Assembly (NCBI RefSeq): GCF_051014685.1
Contig: NW_027478534.1
Span: forward strand, 62,001 to 126,000
Reading direction: 5' to 3'
Length of the DNA: 64,000 nucleotides
Source: Ptiloglossa arizonensis
Taxonomy: Eukaryota; Arthropoda; Insecta; Hymenoptera; Colletidae
A model generated the notes under the pieces. It was given only the letters and a program-made list of their open reading frames with translations, did no database searches and was not told where the DNA came from. Shown here piece after piece: positions 26,431 to 36,230 of the stretch. Position numbers and translations under genes: made by a program. The first letter of the stretch is position 1. The number at the start of each line of letters is the position of its first letter.

Positions 26431-26955
26431 GCCGTTCTGGTTATTCGTTTCGAGCATCAGAACTGCGAAAAATTTGAGTTGCTCAAGCGTTTCTTACCTC
26501 CAAACTGCCATATCTCTCGAACGGATAGACCAATCCGCAAACTTTCTGTTGCATCTGAAAGTAGAAACTCGCCCAATTGCAACGGTATGTGTACTTTTCC
26601 CCTAGGCCGTTCTGGTTATTCGTTTGGAGCATCAGAACTGCGAAAATTTTGAGTTTCTCAAGCGTTTCTTACCTCCAAACTGCCATATCTCGCGAACGGA
26701 TTGACCAATCCGCAAAATTTCTGTTGCATCTGAAAGTAGAAACTCGCCCGATTACAACGGTATCCGTACTTTTCCCGTAGGCCGTTCTGGTTATTCGTTT
26801 CGAACATCAGAACTGCGAAAAACTTGAGTTGCTCAAGCGTTTCTTACGTCCAAACTGCCATATCTCGCGAACGGATTGACCAATCCGCAAAATTTCTGTT
26901 GCATCTGAAAGTAGAAACTCGCCCGATTACAACGGTATCCGTACTTTTCCCGTAG
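26431..26955. repeat. Collapsed HOR units (two-monomer and one-monomer)
   Basis: A full A monomer (26431) is followed by a monomer that starts as B (TTTGGAGC) and ends as G' (TATCCGTAC, CCCGTAG), skipping C to F. The next monomer (26781) starts as A' (CGAACATC, AAACTTGAG, TTGCTC) and ends as G' (ACGTCC, CCGC, TATCCGTAC, CCCGTAG). A normal A' unit begins at 26956. Two hybrid monomers in a row thus compress the seven-monomer unit to two and then one. Confidence 0.87.
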
Positions 26956-28180
26956 GCCGTTCTGGTTATTCGTTTCGAACATCAGAACTGCGAAAAACTT
27001 GAGTTGCTCAAGCGTTTCTTACCTCCAAACTGCCATATCTCTCGAACGGATACACAAATCCGCAAACTTTCTGTTGCATCTGAAAGTAGAAACTCGCCCA
27101 ATTGCAACGGTATGTGTACTTTTCCCCTAGGCCTTTCTGGTTATTCATTTGGAGCATCAGAACTGCGAAAATTTTGAGTTTCTCAAGCGTTTCTTACCTC
27201 CAAACTGCCATATCTCGCGAACGGATTGACCAATCCGCAAAATTTCTGTTGCATCTGAAAGTAGAAACTCGCCCGATTACAACGGTATGCGTACTTTTCC
27301 CCTAGGCCGTTCTGGTTATTCGTTTCGAGCATCAGAACTGCGAAAATTTTGAGTTTCTCAAGCGTTTCTTACCTCCAAACTGCCATATCTCGCGAACGGA
27401 TTGACCAATCCGCAAAATTTCTGTTGCATCTGAAAGTAGAAACTCGCCCGATTACAACGGTATGCGTACTTTTCCCCTAGTCCGTTCTGGTTATTCGTTT
27501 CGAGCATCAGAACTGCGAAAATTTTGAGTTTCTCAAGCGTTTCTTACCTCCAAACTGCCATATCTCGCGAACGGATTGACCAATCCGCAAAATTTCTGTT
27601 GCATCTGAAAGTAGAAACTCGCCCGGTTACAACAGTATGCGTACTTTTCACCTAGGCCGTTCTAGTTATTCGTTTCGAGCATCAGAACTGCGAAAATTTT
27701 TAGTTTCTCAAGCGTTTCTTACGTCCAAACTGCCATATCTCGCGAACGGATTGACCAATCCACAAAATTTCTGTTGCATCTGAAAGTAGAAACTCGCCCG
27801 ATTACAACGGTATGCCAACCTTTCCCCTAGGCCGTTCTAGTTATTCGTTTCGAGCATCAGAACTGCGAAAATTTTGTGTTTCTCAAGCGTTTCTTACGTC
27901 CAAACTGCCATATCTCGCGAACGGATTGACCAATCCACAAAATTTCTGTTGCATCTGAAAGTAGAATCTCGCCCGATTACAACAGTATGCCAACCTTTCC
28001 CCTAGGCCGTTCTAGTTATTCGTTTCGGGCATCAGAACTGCGAAAATTTTGAGTTTCTCAAGCGTTTCTTACGTCCAAACTGCCATATCTCGCGAACGGA
28101 TTGACCAATCCGCAAAATTTCCGTTGCATCTGAAAGTAGAAACTCGCCCGATTACAACGGTATGCGTACTTTTCCCGTAG
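26956..28180. repeat. Complete 7-monomer HOR unit (A' B' C D E F G)
   Basis: First of three consecutive full units. A' carries CGAACATC, AAACTTGAG and GGATACAC, and B' carries GCCTTTCTGG with TTCATTTGGAGC; the same A'B' pair heads the units at 20306 and 30631. This shows two haplotypes of the unit head, A-B and A'-B', interspersed along the core. Confidence 0.92.
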
Positions 28181-29405
28181 GCCGTTCTGGTTATTCGTTT
28201 CGAGCATCAGAACTGCGAAAAATTTGAGTTGCTCAAGCGTTTCTTACCTCCAAACTGCCATATCTCTCGAACGGATAGACCAATCCGCAAACTTTCTGTT
28301 GCATCTGAAAGTAGAAACTCGCCCAATTGCAACGGTATGTGTACTTTTCCCCTACGCCGTTCTGGTTATTCGTTTGGAGCATCAGAACTGCGAAAATTTT
28401 GAGTTTCTCAAGCGTTTCTTACCTCCAAACTGCCATATCTCGCGAACGGATTGACCAATCCGCAAAATTTCTGTTGCATCTGAAAGTAGAAACTCGCCCG
28501 ATTACATCGGTGTGCGTACTTTTCCCCTAGGCCGTTCTGGTTATTCGTTTCGAGCATCAGAACTGCGAAAATTTTGAGTTTCTCAAGCGTTTCTTACCTC
28601 CAAACTGCCATATCTCGCGAACGGATTGACCAATCCGCAAAATTTCTGTTGCATCTGAAAGTAGAAACTCGCCCGATTACAACGGTATGCGTACTTTTCC
28701 CCTAGTCCGTTCTGGTTATTCGTTTCGAGCATCAGAACTGCGAAAATTTTGAGTTTCTCAAGCGTTTCTTACCTCCAAACTGCCATATCTCGCGAACGGA
28801 TTGACCAATCCGCAAAATTTCTGTTGCATCTGAAAGTAGAAACTCGCCCGGTTACAACAGTATGCGTACTTTTCACCTAGGCCGTTCTAGTTATTCGTTT
28901 CGAGCATCAGAACTGCGAAAATTTTTAGTTTCTCAAGCGTTTCTTACGTCCAAACTGCCATATCTCGCGAACGGATTGACCAATCCACAAAATTTCTGTT
29001 GCATCTGAAAGTAGAAACTCGCCCGATTACAACGGTATGCCAACCTTTCCCCTAGGCCGTTCTAGTTATTCGTTTCGAGCATCAGAACTGCGAAAATTTT
29101 GTGTTTCTCAAGCGTTTCTTACGTCCAAACTGCCATATCTCGCGAACGGATTGACCAATCCACAAAATTTCTGTTGCATCTGAAAGTAGAATCTCGCCCG
29201 ATTACAACAGTATGCCAACCTTTCCCCTAGGCCGTTCTAGTTATTCGTTTCGGGCATCAGAACTGCGAAAATTTTGAGTTTCTCAAGCGTTTCTTACGTC
29301 CAAACTGCCATATCTCGCGAACGGATTGACCAATCCGCAAAATTTCTGTTGCATCTGAAAGTAGAAACTCGCCCGATTACAACGGTATGCGTACTTTTCC
29401 CGTAG
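28181..29405. repeat. Complete 7-monomer HOR unit (A B C D E F G)
   Basis: Model unit for the type definitions. Its B monomer has the private ACATCGGTGTG, also present in the B monomers at 29581 and 31681 (the last with one more change). Its A monomer ends CCCCTAC instead of CCCCTAG, which extends a chance open frame to 76 codons. Confidence 0.93.
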
Positions 29406-30630
29406 GCCGTTCTGGTTATTCGTTTCGAGCATCAGAACTGCGAAAAATTTGAGTTGCTCAAGCGTTTCTTACCTCCAAACTGCCATATCTCTCGAACGGA
29501 TAGACCAATCCGCAAACTTTCTGTTGCATCTGAAAGTAGAAACTCGCCCAATTGCAACGGTATGTGTACTTTTCCCCTAGGCCGTTCTGGTTATTCGTTT
29601 GGAGCATCAGAACTGCGAAAATTTTGAGTTTCTCAAGCGTTTCTTACCTCCAAACTGCCATATCTCGCGAACGGATTGACCAATCCGCAAAATTTCTGTT
29701 GCATCTGAAAGTAGAAACTCGCCCGATTACATCGGTGTGCGTACTTTTCCCCTAGGCCGTTCTGGTTATTCGTTTCGAGCATCAGAACTGCGAAAATTTT
29801 GAGTTTCTCAAGCGTTTCTTACCTCCAAACTGCCATATCTCGCGAACGGATTGACCAATCCGCAAAATTTCTGTTGCATCTGAAAGTAGAAACTCGCCCG
29901 ATTACAACGGTATGCGTACTTTTCCCCTAGTCCGTTCTGGTTATTCGTTTCGAGCATCAGAACTGCGAAAATTTTGAGTTTCTCAAGCGTTTCTTACCTC
30001 CAAACTGCCATATCTCGCGAACGGATTGACCAATCCGCAAAATTTCTGTTGCATCTGAAAGTAGAAACTCGCCCGGTTACAACAGTATGCGTACTTTTCA
30101 CCTAGGCCGTTCTAGTTATTCGTTTCGAGCATCAGAACTGCGAAAATTTTTAGTTTCTCAAGCGTTTCTTACGTCCAAACTGCCATATCTCGCGAACGGA
30201 TTGACCAATCCACAAAATTTCTGTTGCATCTGAAAGTAGAAACTCGCCCGATTACAACGGTATGCCAACCTTTCCCCTAGGCCGTTCTAGTTATTCGTTT
30301 CGAGCATCAGAACTGCGAAAATTTTGAGTTTCTCAAGCGTTTCTTACGTCCAAACTGCCATATCTCGCGAACGGATTGACCAATCCACAAAATTTCTGTT
30401 GCATCTGAAAGTAGATTCTCGCCCGATTACAACAGTATGCCAACCTTTCCCCTAGGCCGTTCTAGTTATTCGTTTCGGGCATCAGAACTGCGAAAATTTT
30501 GAGTTTCTCAAGCGTTTGTTACGTCCAAACTGCCATATCTCGCGAACAGATTGACCAATCCGCAAAATTTCTGTTGCATCTGAAAGTAGAAACTCGCCCG
30601 ATTACAACGGTATCCGTACTTTTCCCGTAG
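29406..30630. repeat. Complete 7-monomer HOR unit (A B C D E F G)
   Basis: Near-identical to the previous 1225 bp. Private changes are GTAGATTCTC in F, and GTTTGTTACG with GAACAGATT in G. Its G ends TATCCGTAC, the form that precedes A' units, and an A' unit does follow at 30631. Confidence 0.92.
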
Positions 30631-31505
30631 GCCGTTCTGGTTATTCGTTTCGAACATCAGAACTGCGAAAAACTTGAGTTGCTCAAGCGTTTCTTACCTC
30701 CAAACTGCCATATCTCTCGAACGGATACACCAATCCGCAAACTTTCTGTTGCATCTGAAAGTAGAAACTCGCCCAATTGCAACGGTATGTGTACTTTTCC
30801 CCTAGGCCTTTCTGGTTATTCATTTGGAGCATCAGAACTGCGAAAATTTTGAGTTTCTCAAGCGTTTCTTACCTCCAAACTGCCATATCTCGCGAACGGA
30901 TTGACCAATCCGCAAAATTTCTGTTGCATCTGAAAGTAGAAACTCGCCCGATTACAACGGTATGCGTACTTTTCCCCTAGGCCGTTCTGGTTATTCGTTT
31001 CGAGCATCAGAACTGCGAAAATTTTTAGTTTCTCAAGCGTTTCTTACGTCCAAACTGCCATATCTCGCGAACGGATTGACCAATCCACAAAATTTCTGTT
31101 GCATCTGAAAGTAGAAACTCGCCCGATTACAACGGTATGCCAACCTTTCCCCTAGGCCGTTCTAGTTATTCGTTTCGAGCATCAGAACTGCGAAAATTTT
31201 GTGTTTCTCAAGCGTTTCTTACGTCCAAACTGCCATATCTCGCGAACGGATTGACCAATCCACAAAATTTCTGTTGCATCTGAAAGTAGAATCTCGCCCG
31301 ATTACAACAGTATGCCAACCTTTCCCCTAGGCCGTTCTAGTTATTCGTTTCGGGCATCAGAACTGCGAAAATTTTGAGTTTCTCAAGCGTTTCTTACGTC
31401 CAAACTGCCATATCTCGCGAACGGATTGACCAATCCGCAAAATTTCTGTTGCATCTGAAAGTAGAAACTCGCCCGATTACAACGGTATGCGTACTTTTCC
31501 CGTAG
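30631..31505. repeat. 5-monomer HOR variant (A' B' C/E F G)
   Basis: The third monomer (30981-31155) begins as C (GCCGTTCTGG) but becomes E by the TTTTTAG motif about 45 bp in, removing two monomer lengths (350 bp). The crossover lies between monomer positions 9 and 45. Confidence 0.9.
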
Positions 31506-32730
31506 GCCGTTCTGGTTATTCGTTTCGAGCATCAGAACTGCGAAAAATTTGAGTTGCTCAAGCGTTTCTTACCTCCAAACTGCCATATCTCTCGAACGGA
31601 TAGACCAATCCGCAAACTTTCTGTTGCATCTGAAAGTAGAAACTCGCCCAATTGCAACGGTATGTGTACTTTTCCCCTAGGCCGTTCTGGTTATTCGTTT
31701 GGAGCATCAGAACTGCGAAAATTTTGAGTTTCTCAAGCGTTTCTTACCTCCAAACTGCCATATCTCGCGAACGGATTGACCAATCCGCAAAATTTCTGTT
31801 GCATCTGAAAGTAGAAACTCGCCCGATTACATCGGTGTTCGTACTTTTCCCCTAGGCCGTTCTGGTTATTCGTTTCGAGCATCAGAACTGCGAAAATTTT
31901 GAGTTTCTCAAGCGTTTCTTACCTCCAAACTGCCATATCTCGCGAACGGATTGACCAATCCGCAAAATTTCTGTTGCATCTGAAAGTAGAAACTCGCCCG
32001 ATTACAACGGTATGCGTACTTTTCCCCTAGTCCGTTCTGGTTATTCGTTTCGAGCATCAGAACTGCGAAAATTTTGAGTTTCTCAAGCGTTTCTTACCTC
32101 CAAACTGCCATATCTCGCGAACGGATTGACCAATCCGCAAAATTTCTGTTGCATCTGAAAGTAGAAACTCGCCCGGTTACAACAGTATGCGTACTTTTCA
32201 CCTAGGCCGTTCTAGTTATTCGTTTCGAGCATCAGAACTGCGAAAATTTTTAGTTTCTCAAGCGTTTCTTACGTCCAAACTGCCATATCTCGCGAACGGA
32301 TTGACCAATCCACAAAATTTCTGTTGCATCTGAAAGTAGAAACTCGCCCGACTACAACGGTATGCCAACCTTTCCCCTAGGCCGTTCTAGTTATTCGTTT
32401 CGAGCATCAGAACTGCGAAAATTTTGAGTTTCTCAAGCGTTTCTTACGTCCAAACTGCCATATCTCGCGAACGGATTGACCAATCCACAAAATTTCTGTT
32501 GCATCTGAAAGTAGAATCTCGCCCGATTACAACAGTATGCCAACCTTTCCCCTAGGCCGTTCTAGTTATTCGTTTCGGGCATCAGAACTGCGAAAATTTT
32601 GAGTTTCTCAAGCGTTTCTTACGTCCAAACTGCCATATCTCGCGAACGGATTGACCAATCCGCAAAATTTCTGTTGCATCTGAAAGTAGAAACTCGCCCG
32701 ATTACAACGGTAAGCGTACTTTTCCCGTAG
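31506..32730. repeat. Complete 7-monomer HOR unit (A B C D E F G)
   Basis: Full order is present between two 5-monomer variants. E has GCCCGACTAC, F has GAGTTTCTC rather than GTGTTTCTC, and G ends TAAGCGTAC, a mark shared with the G monomers ending near 26411 and 33586. Confidence 0.92.
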
Positions 32731-33605
32731 GCCGTTCTGGTTATTCGTTTCGAGCATCAGAACTGCGAAAAATTTGAGTTGCTCAAGCGTTTCTTACCTC
32801 CAAACTGCCATATCTCTCGAACGGATAGACCAATCCGCAAACTTTCTGTTGCATCTGAAAGTAGAAACTCGCCCAATTGCAACGGTATGTGTACTTTTCC
32901 CCTAGGCCGTTCTGGTTATTCGTTTGGAGCATCAGAACTGCGAAAATTTTGAGTTTCTCAAGCGTTTCTTACCTCCAAACTGCCATATCTCGCGAACGGA
33001 TTGACCAATCCGCAAAATTTCTGTTGCATCTGAAAGTAGAAACTCGCCCGATTACAACGGTATGCGTACTTTTCCCCTAGGCCGTTCTGGTTATTCGTTT
33101 TGAGCATCAGAACTGCGAAAATTTTGAGTTTCTCAAGCGTTTCTTACCTCCAAACTGCCATATCTCGCGAACGGATTGACCAATCCGCAAAATTTCTGTT
33201 GCATCTGAAAGTAGAAACTCGCCCGATTACAACGGTATGCCAACCTTTCCCCTAGGCCGTTCTAGTTATTCGTTTCGAGCATCAGAACTGCGAAAATTTT
33301 GAGTTTCTCAAGCGTTTCTTACGTCCAAACTGCCATATCTCGCGAACGGATTGACCAATCCACAAAATTTCTGTTGCATCTGAAAGTAGAATCTCGCCCG
33401 ATTACAACAGTATGCCAACCTTTCCCCTAGGCCGTTCTAGTTATTCGTTTCGGGCATCAGAACTGCGAAAATTTTGAGTTTCTCAAGCGTTTCTTACGTC
33501 CAAACTGCCATATCTCGCGAACGGATTGACCAATCCGCAAAATTTCTGTTGCATCTGAAAGTAGAAACTCGCCCGATTACAACGGTAAGCGTACTTTTCC
33601 CGTAG
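32731..33605. repeat. 5-monomer HOR variant (A B C/E F G), different breakpoint
   Basis: The third monomer (33081-33255) stays C-like through CCGCAAAA and becomes E-like only at TATGCCAACC, so its breakpoint is at monomer positions about 107-160, distinct from the 30981 hybrid. It carries the private TTTTGAGC. The next unit (33606) repeats A, B and this same hybrid at 33956, again with TTTTGAGC, at an 875 bp offset. Confidence 0.9.
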
Positions 33606-33955
33606 GCCGTTCTGGTTATTCGTTTCGAGCATCAGAACTGCGAAAAATTTGAGTTGCTCAAGCGTTTCTTACCTCCAAACTGCCATATCTCTCGAACGGA
33701 TAGACCAATCCGCAAACTTTCTGTTGCATCTGAAAGTAGAAACTCGCCCAATTGCAACGGTATGTGTACTTTTCCCCTAGGCCGTTCTGGTTATTCGTTT
33801 GGAGCATCAGAACTGCGAAAATTTTGAGTTTCTCAAGCGTTTCTTACCTCCAAACTGCCATATCTCGCGAACGGATTGACCAATACGCAAAATTTCTGTT
33901 GCATCTGAAAGTAGAAACTCGCCCGATTACAACGGTATGCGTACTTTTCCCCTAG

Positions 33956-34830
33956 GCCGTTCTGGTTATTCGTTTTGAGCATCAGAACTGCGAAAATTTT
34001 GAGTTTCTCAAGCGTTTCTTACCTCCAAACTGCCATATCTCGCGAACGGATTGACCAATCCGCAAAATTTCTGTTGCATCTGAAAGTAGAAACTCGCCCG
34101 ATTACAACGGTATGCCAACCTTTCCCCTAGGCCGTTCTAGTTATTCGTTTCGAGCATCAGAACTGCGAAAATTTTGAGTTTCTCAAGCGTTTCTTACCTC
34201 CAAACTGCCATATCTCGCGAACGGATTGACCAATCCACAAAATTTCTGTTGCATCTGAAAGTATACACACGCCCAATTGCAACGGTATGTGTACTTTTCC
34301 CCTAGGCCGTTCTAGTTATGCTTGTCGAGCATCAGAACTGCGAAAATTTTGAGTTTCTCAAGCGTTTCCTATATCCAGACTGCCACTTCTCGCGAACGGA
34401 TAGACCAATCCGCAAAATTTCTGTTGCATCTGAAAGTTGAAACACGCCCGATTACAACGGTATGAGTACTTTTCCCCTAGGCCGTTCTAGTTATTCGTTT
34501 CGAGCATCAGAACTGCGAAAATTTTTAGTTTCTCAAGCGTTTCTTACATCCAAACTGCCATATCTCGCGAACGGATTGACCAATCCGCAAAATTTCTGTT
34601 GCATCTGAAAGTAGAAACTCGCCCGATTACAACGGTATGCGTACTTTTCCCCTAGGCCGTTCTGGTTATTCGTCTGGAGCATCAGAACTGCGAAAATTTT
34701 GAGTTTCTCAAGCGTTTCTTACATCCAAACTGCCATATCTCGCGAACGGATTGACCAATCCGCAAAATTTCTGTTGCATCTGAAAGTAGAAACTCGCCCG
34801 ATTACAACGGTATGCGTACTTTTCCCCTAG
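33956..34830. repeat. Marker cassette (pre-H, H, I, J, K), right of the HOR core
   Basis: Same five-monomer order as 16631-17505 at an exact offset of 17325 bp (99 monomers). The pre-H monomer here is the C/E hybrid of the preceding 5-monomer unit. K carries GTCTGGAGC and ends normally, so type D follows at 34831, unlike the left cassette. Confidence 0.86.
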
Positions 34831-35180
34831 TCCGTTCTGGTTATTCGTTTCGAGCATCAGAACTGCGAAAATTTTGAGTTTCTCAAGCGTTTCTTACCTC
34901 CAAACTGCCATATCTCGCGAACGGATTGACCAATCCGCAAAATTTCTGTTGCATCTGAAAGTAGAAACTCGCCCAGTTACAACAGTATGCGTACTTTTCA
35001 CCTAGGCCGTTCTAGTTATTCGTTTCGAGCATCAGAACTGCGAAAATTTTTAGTTTCTCAAGCGTTTCTTACCTCCAAACTGCCATATCTCGCGAACGGA
35101 TTGACCAATCCGCAAAATTTCTGTTGCATCTGAAAGTAGAAACTCGCCCGATTACAACGGTATGCCAACCTTTCCCCTAG
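34131..35180. repeat. 6-monomer tandem repeat (H I J K D E), copy 1
   Basis: The H-to-E series recurs immediately at 35181-36230. The GTATACACAC mark sits at 34261 and 35311, and CCTATATCCAG in each I monomer is at the same 1050 bp offset. The E monomer of this copy has ACCTCC and CCGC, that of copy 2 has ACGTCC and CCACAAAA, marking an exchange inside E. Confidence 0.87.
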
Positions 35181-36230
35181 GCCGTTCTAGTTATTCGTTT
35201 CGAGCATCAGAACTGCGAAAATTTTGAGTTTCTCAAGCGTTTCTTACCTCCAAACTGCCATATCTCGCGAACGGATTGACCAATCCACAAAATTTCTGTT
35301 GCATCTGAAAGTATACACACGCCCAATTGCAACGGTATGTGTACTTTTCCCCTAGGCCGTTCTAGTTATGCTTGTCGAGCATCAGAACTGCGAAAATTTT
35401 GAGTTTCTCAAGCGTTTCCTATATCCAGACTGCCATATCTCGCGAACGGATAGACCAATCCGCAAAATTTCTGTTGCATCTGAAAGTTGAAACACGCCCG
35501 ATTACAACGGTATGAGTACTTTTCCCCTAGGCCGTTCTAGTTATTCGTTTCGAGCATCAGAACTGCGAAAATTTTTAGTTTCTCAAGCGTTTCTTACATC
35601 CAAACTGCCATATCTCGCGAACGGATTGACCAATCCGCAAAATTTCTGTTGCATCTGAAAGTAGAAACTCGCCCGATTACAACGGTATGCGTACTTTTCC
35701 CCTAGGCCGTTCTGGTTATTCGTTTGGAGCATCAGAACTGCGAAAATTTTGAGTTTCTCAAGCGTTTCTTACATCCAAACTGCCATATCTCGCGAACGGA
35801 TTGACCAATCCGCAAAATTTCTGTTGCATCTGAAAGTAGAAACTCGCCCGATTACAAGGGTATGCGTACTTTTCCCCTAGTCCGTTCTGGTTATTCGTTT
35901 CGAGCATCAGAACTGCGAAAATTTTGAGTTTCTCAAGCGTTTCTTACCTCCAAACTGCCATATCTCGCGAACGGATTGACCAATCCGCAAAATTTCTGTT
36001 GCATCTGAAAGTAGAAACTCGCCCGGTTACAACAGTATGCGTACTTTTCACCTAGGCCGTTCTAGTTATTCGTTTCGAGCATCAGAACTGCGAAAATTTT
36101 TAGTTTCTCAAGCGTTTCTTACGTCCAAACTGCCATATCTCGCGAACGGATTGACCAATCCACAAAATTTCTGTTGCATCTGAAAGTAGAAACTCGCCCG
36201 ATTACAACGGTATGCCAACCTTTCCCCTAG
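35181..36230. repeat. 6-monomer tandem repeat (H I J K D E), copy 2
   Basis: Tandem partner of the preceding unit. Small differences include CATATCTCG in its I monomer, where copy 1 has CACTTCTCG, and ACAAGGGTATG at the end of K. Confidence 0.87.

Larger units (their letters stand above)
17506..33955. repeat. HOR core: seven-monomer unit A-B-C-D-E-F-G and derivatives
   Basis: Seven types are recognisable. A: follows CCCGTAG, has GAGTTGCTC, TCTCGAACGGATAG, AACTTTCTG, CCCAATTGC, TATGTG. B: TTTGGAGC. C: GTTCTGG start, otherwise consensus. D: TCCGTTCTGG start, CGGTTACAACAG, TTTTCACCTAG end. E: TTTTTAG, ACGTCC, CCACAAAA, TATGCCAACC end. F: ACGTCC, CCACAAAA, GAATCTC, AACAG, TATGCCAACC. G: CGGGCATC, ACGTCC, CCCGTAG end. 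After an E-F-G remnant, units start at 18031, 19256, 20306, 22056, 23106, 24506, 26431, 26781, 26956, 28181, 29406, 30631, 31506, 32731 and 33606, with lengths of 7, 6, 10, 6, 8, 11, 2, 1, 7, 7, 7, 5, 7 and 5 monomers, then a truncated A-B-C/E. Confidence 0.9.

Noticed and set aside
28356..28400. CENP-B box in the TTCGTTTGGAGC stretch of type B monomers
   Set aside because: It resembles the left half of a CENP-B box (TTCG with a nearby GGA), but spacing is one base off and the CGGG core is absent.
28327..28530. 67-codon frames at the A/B joint of each core unit (also 19402, 22202, 29552, 32877 and others)
   Set aside because: They start at a TTG inside type A and stop at the CCCTAG junction of type B. 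Conservation follows the HOR, and no domain is recognisable.
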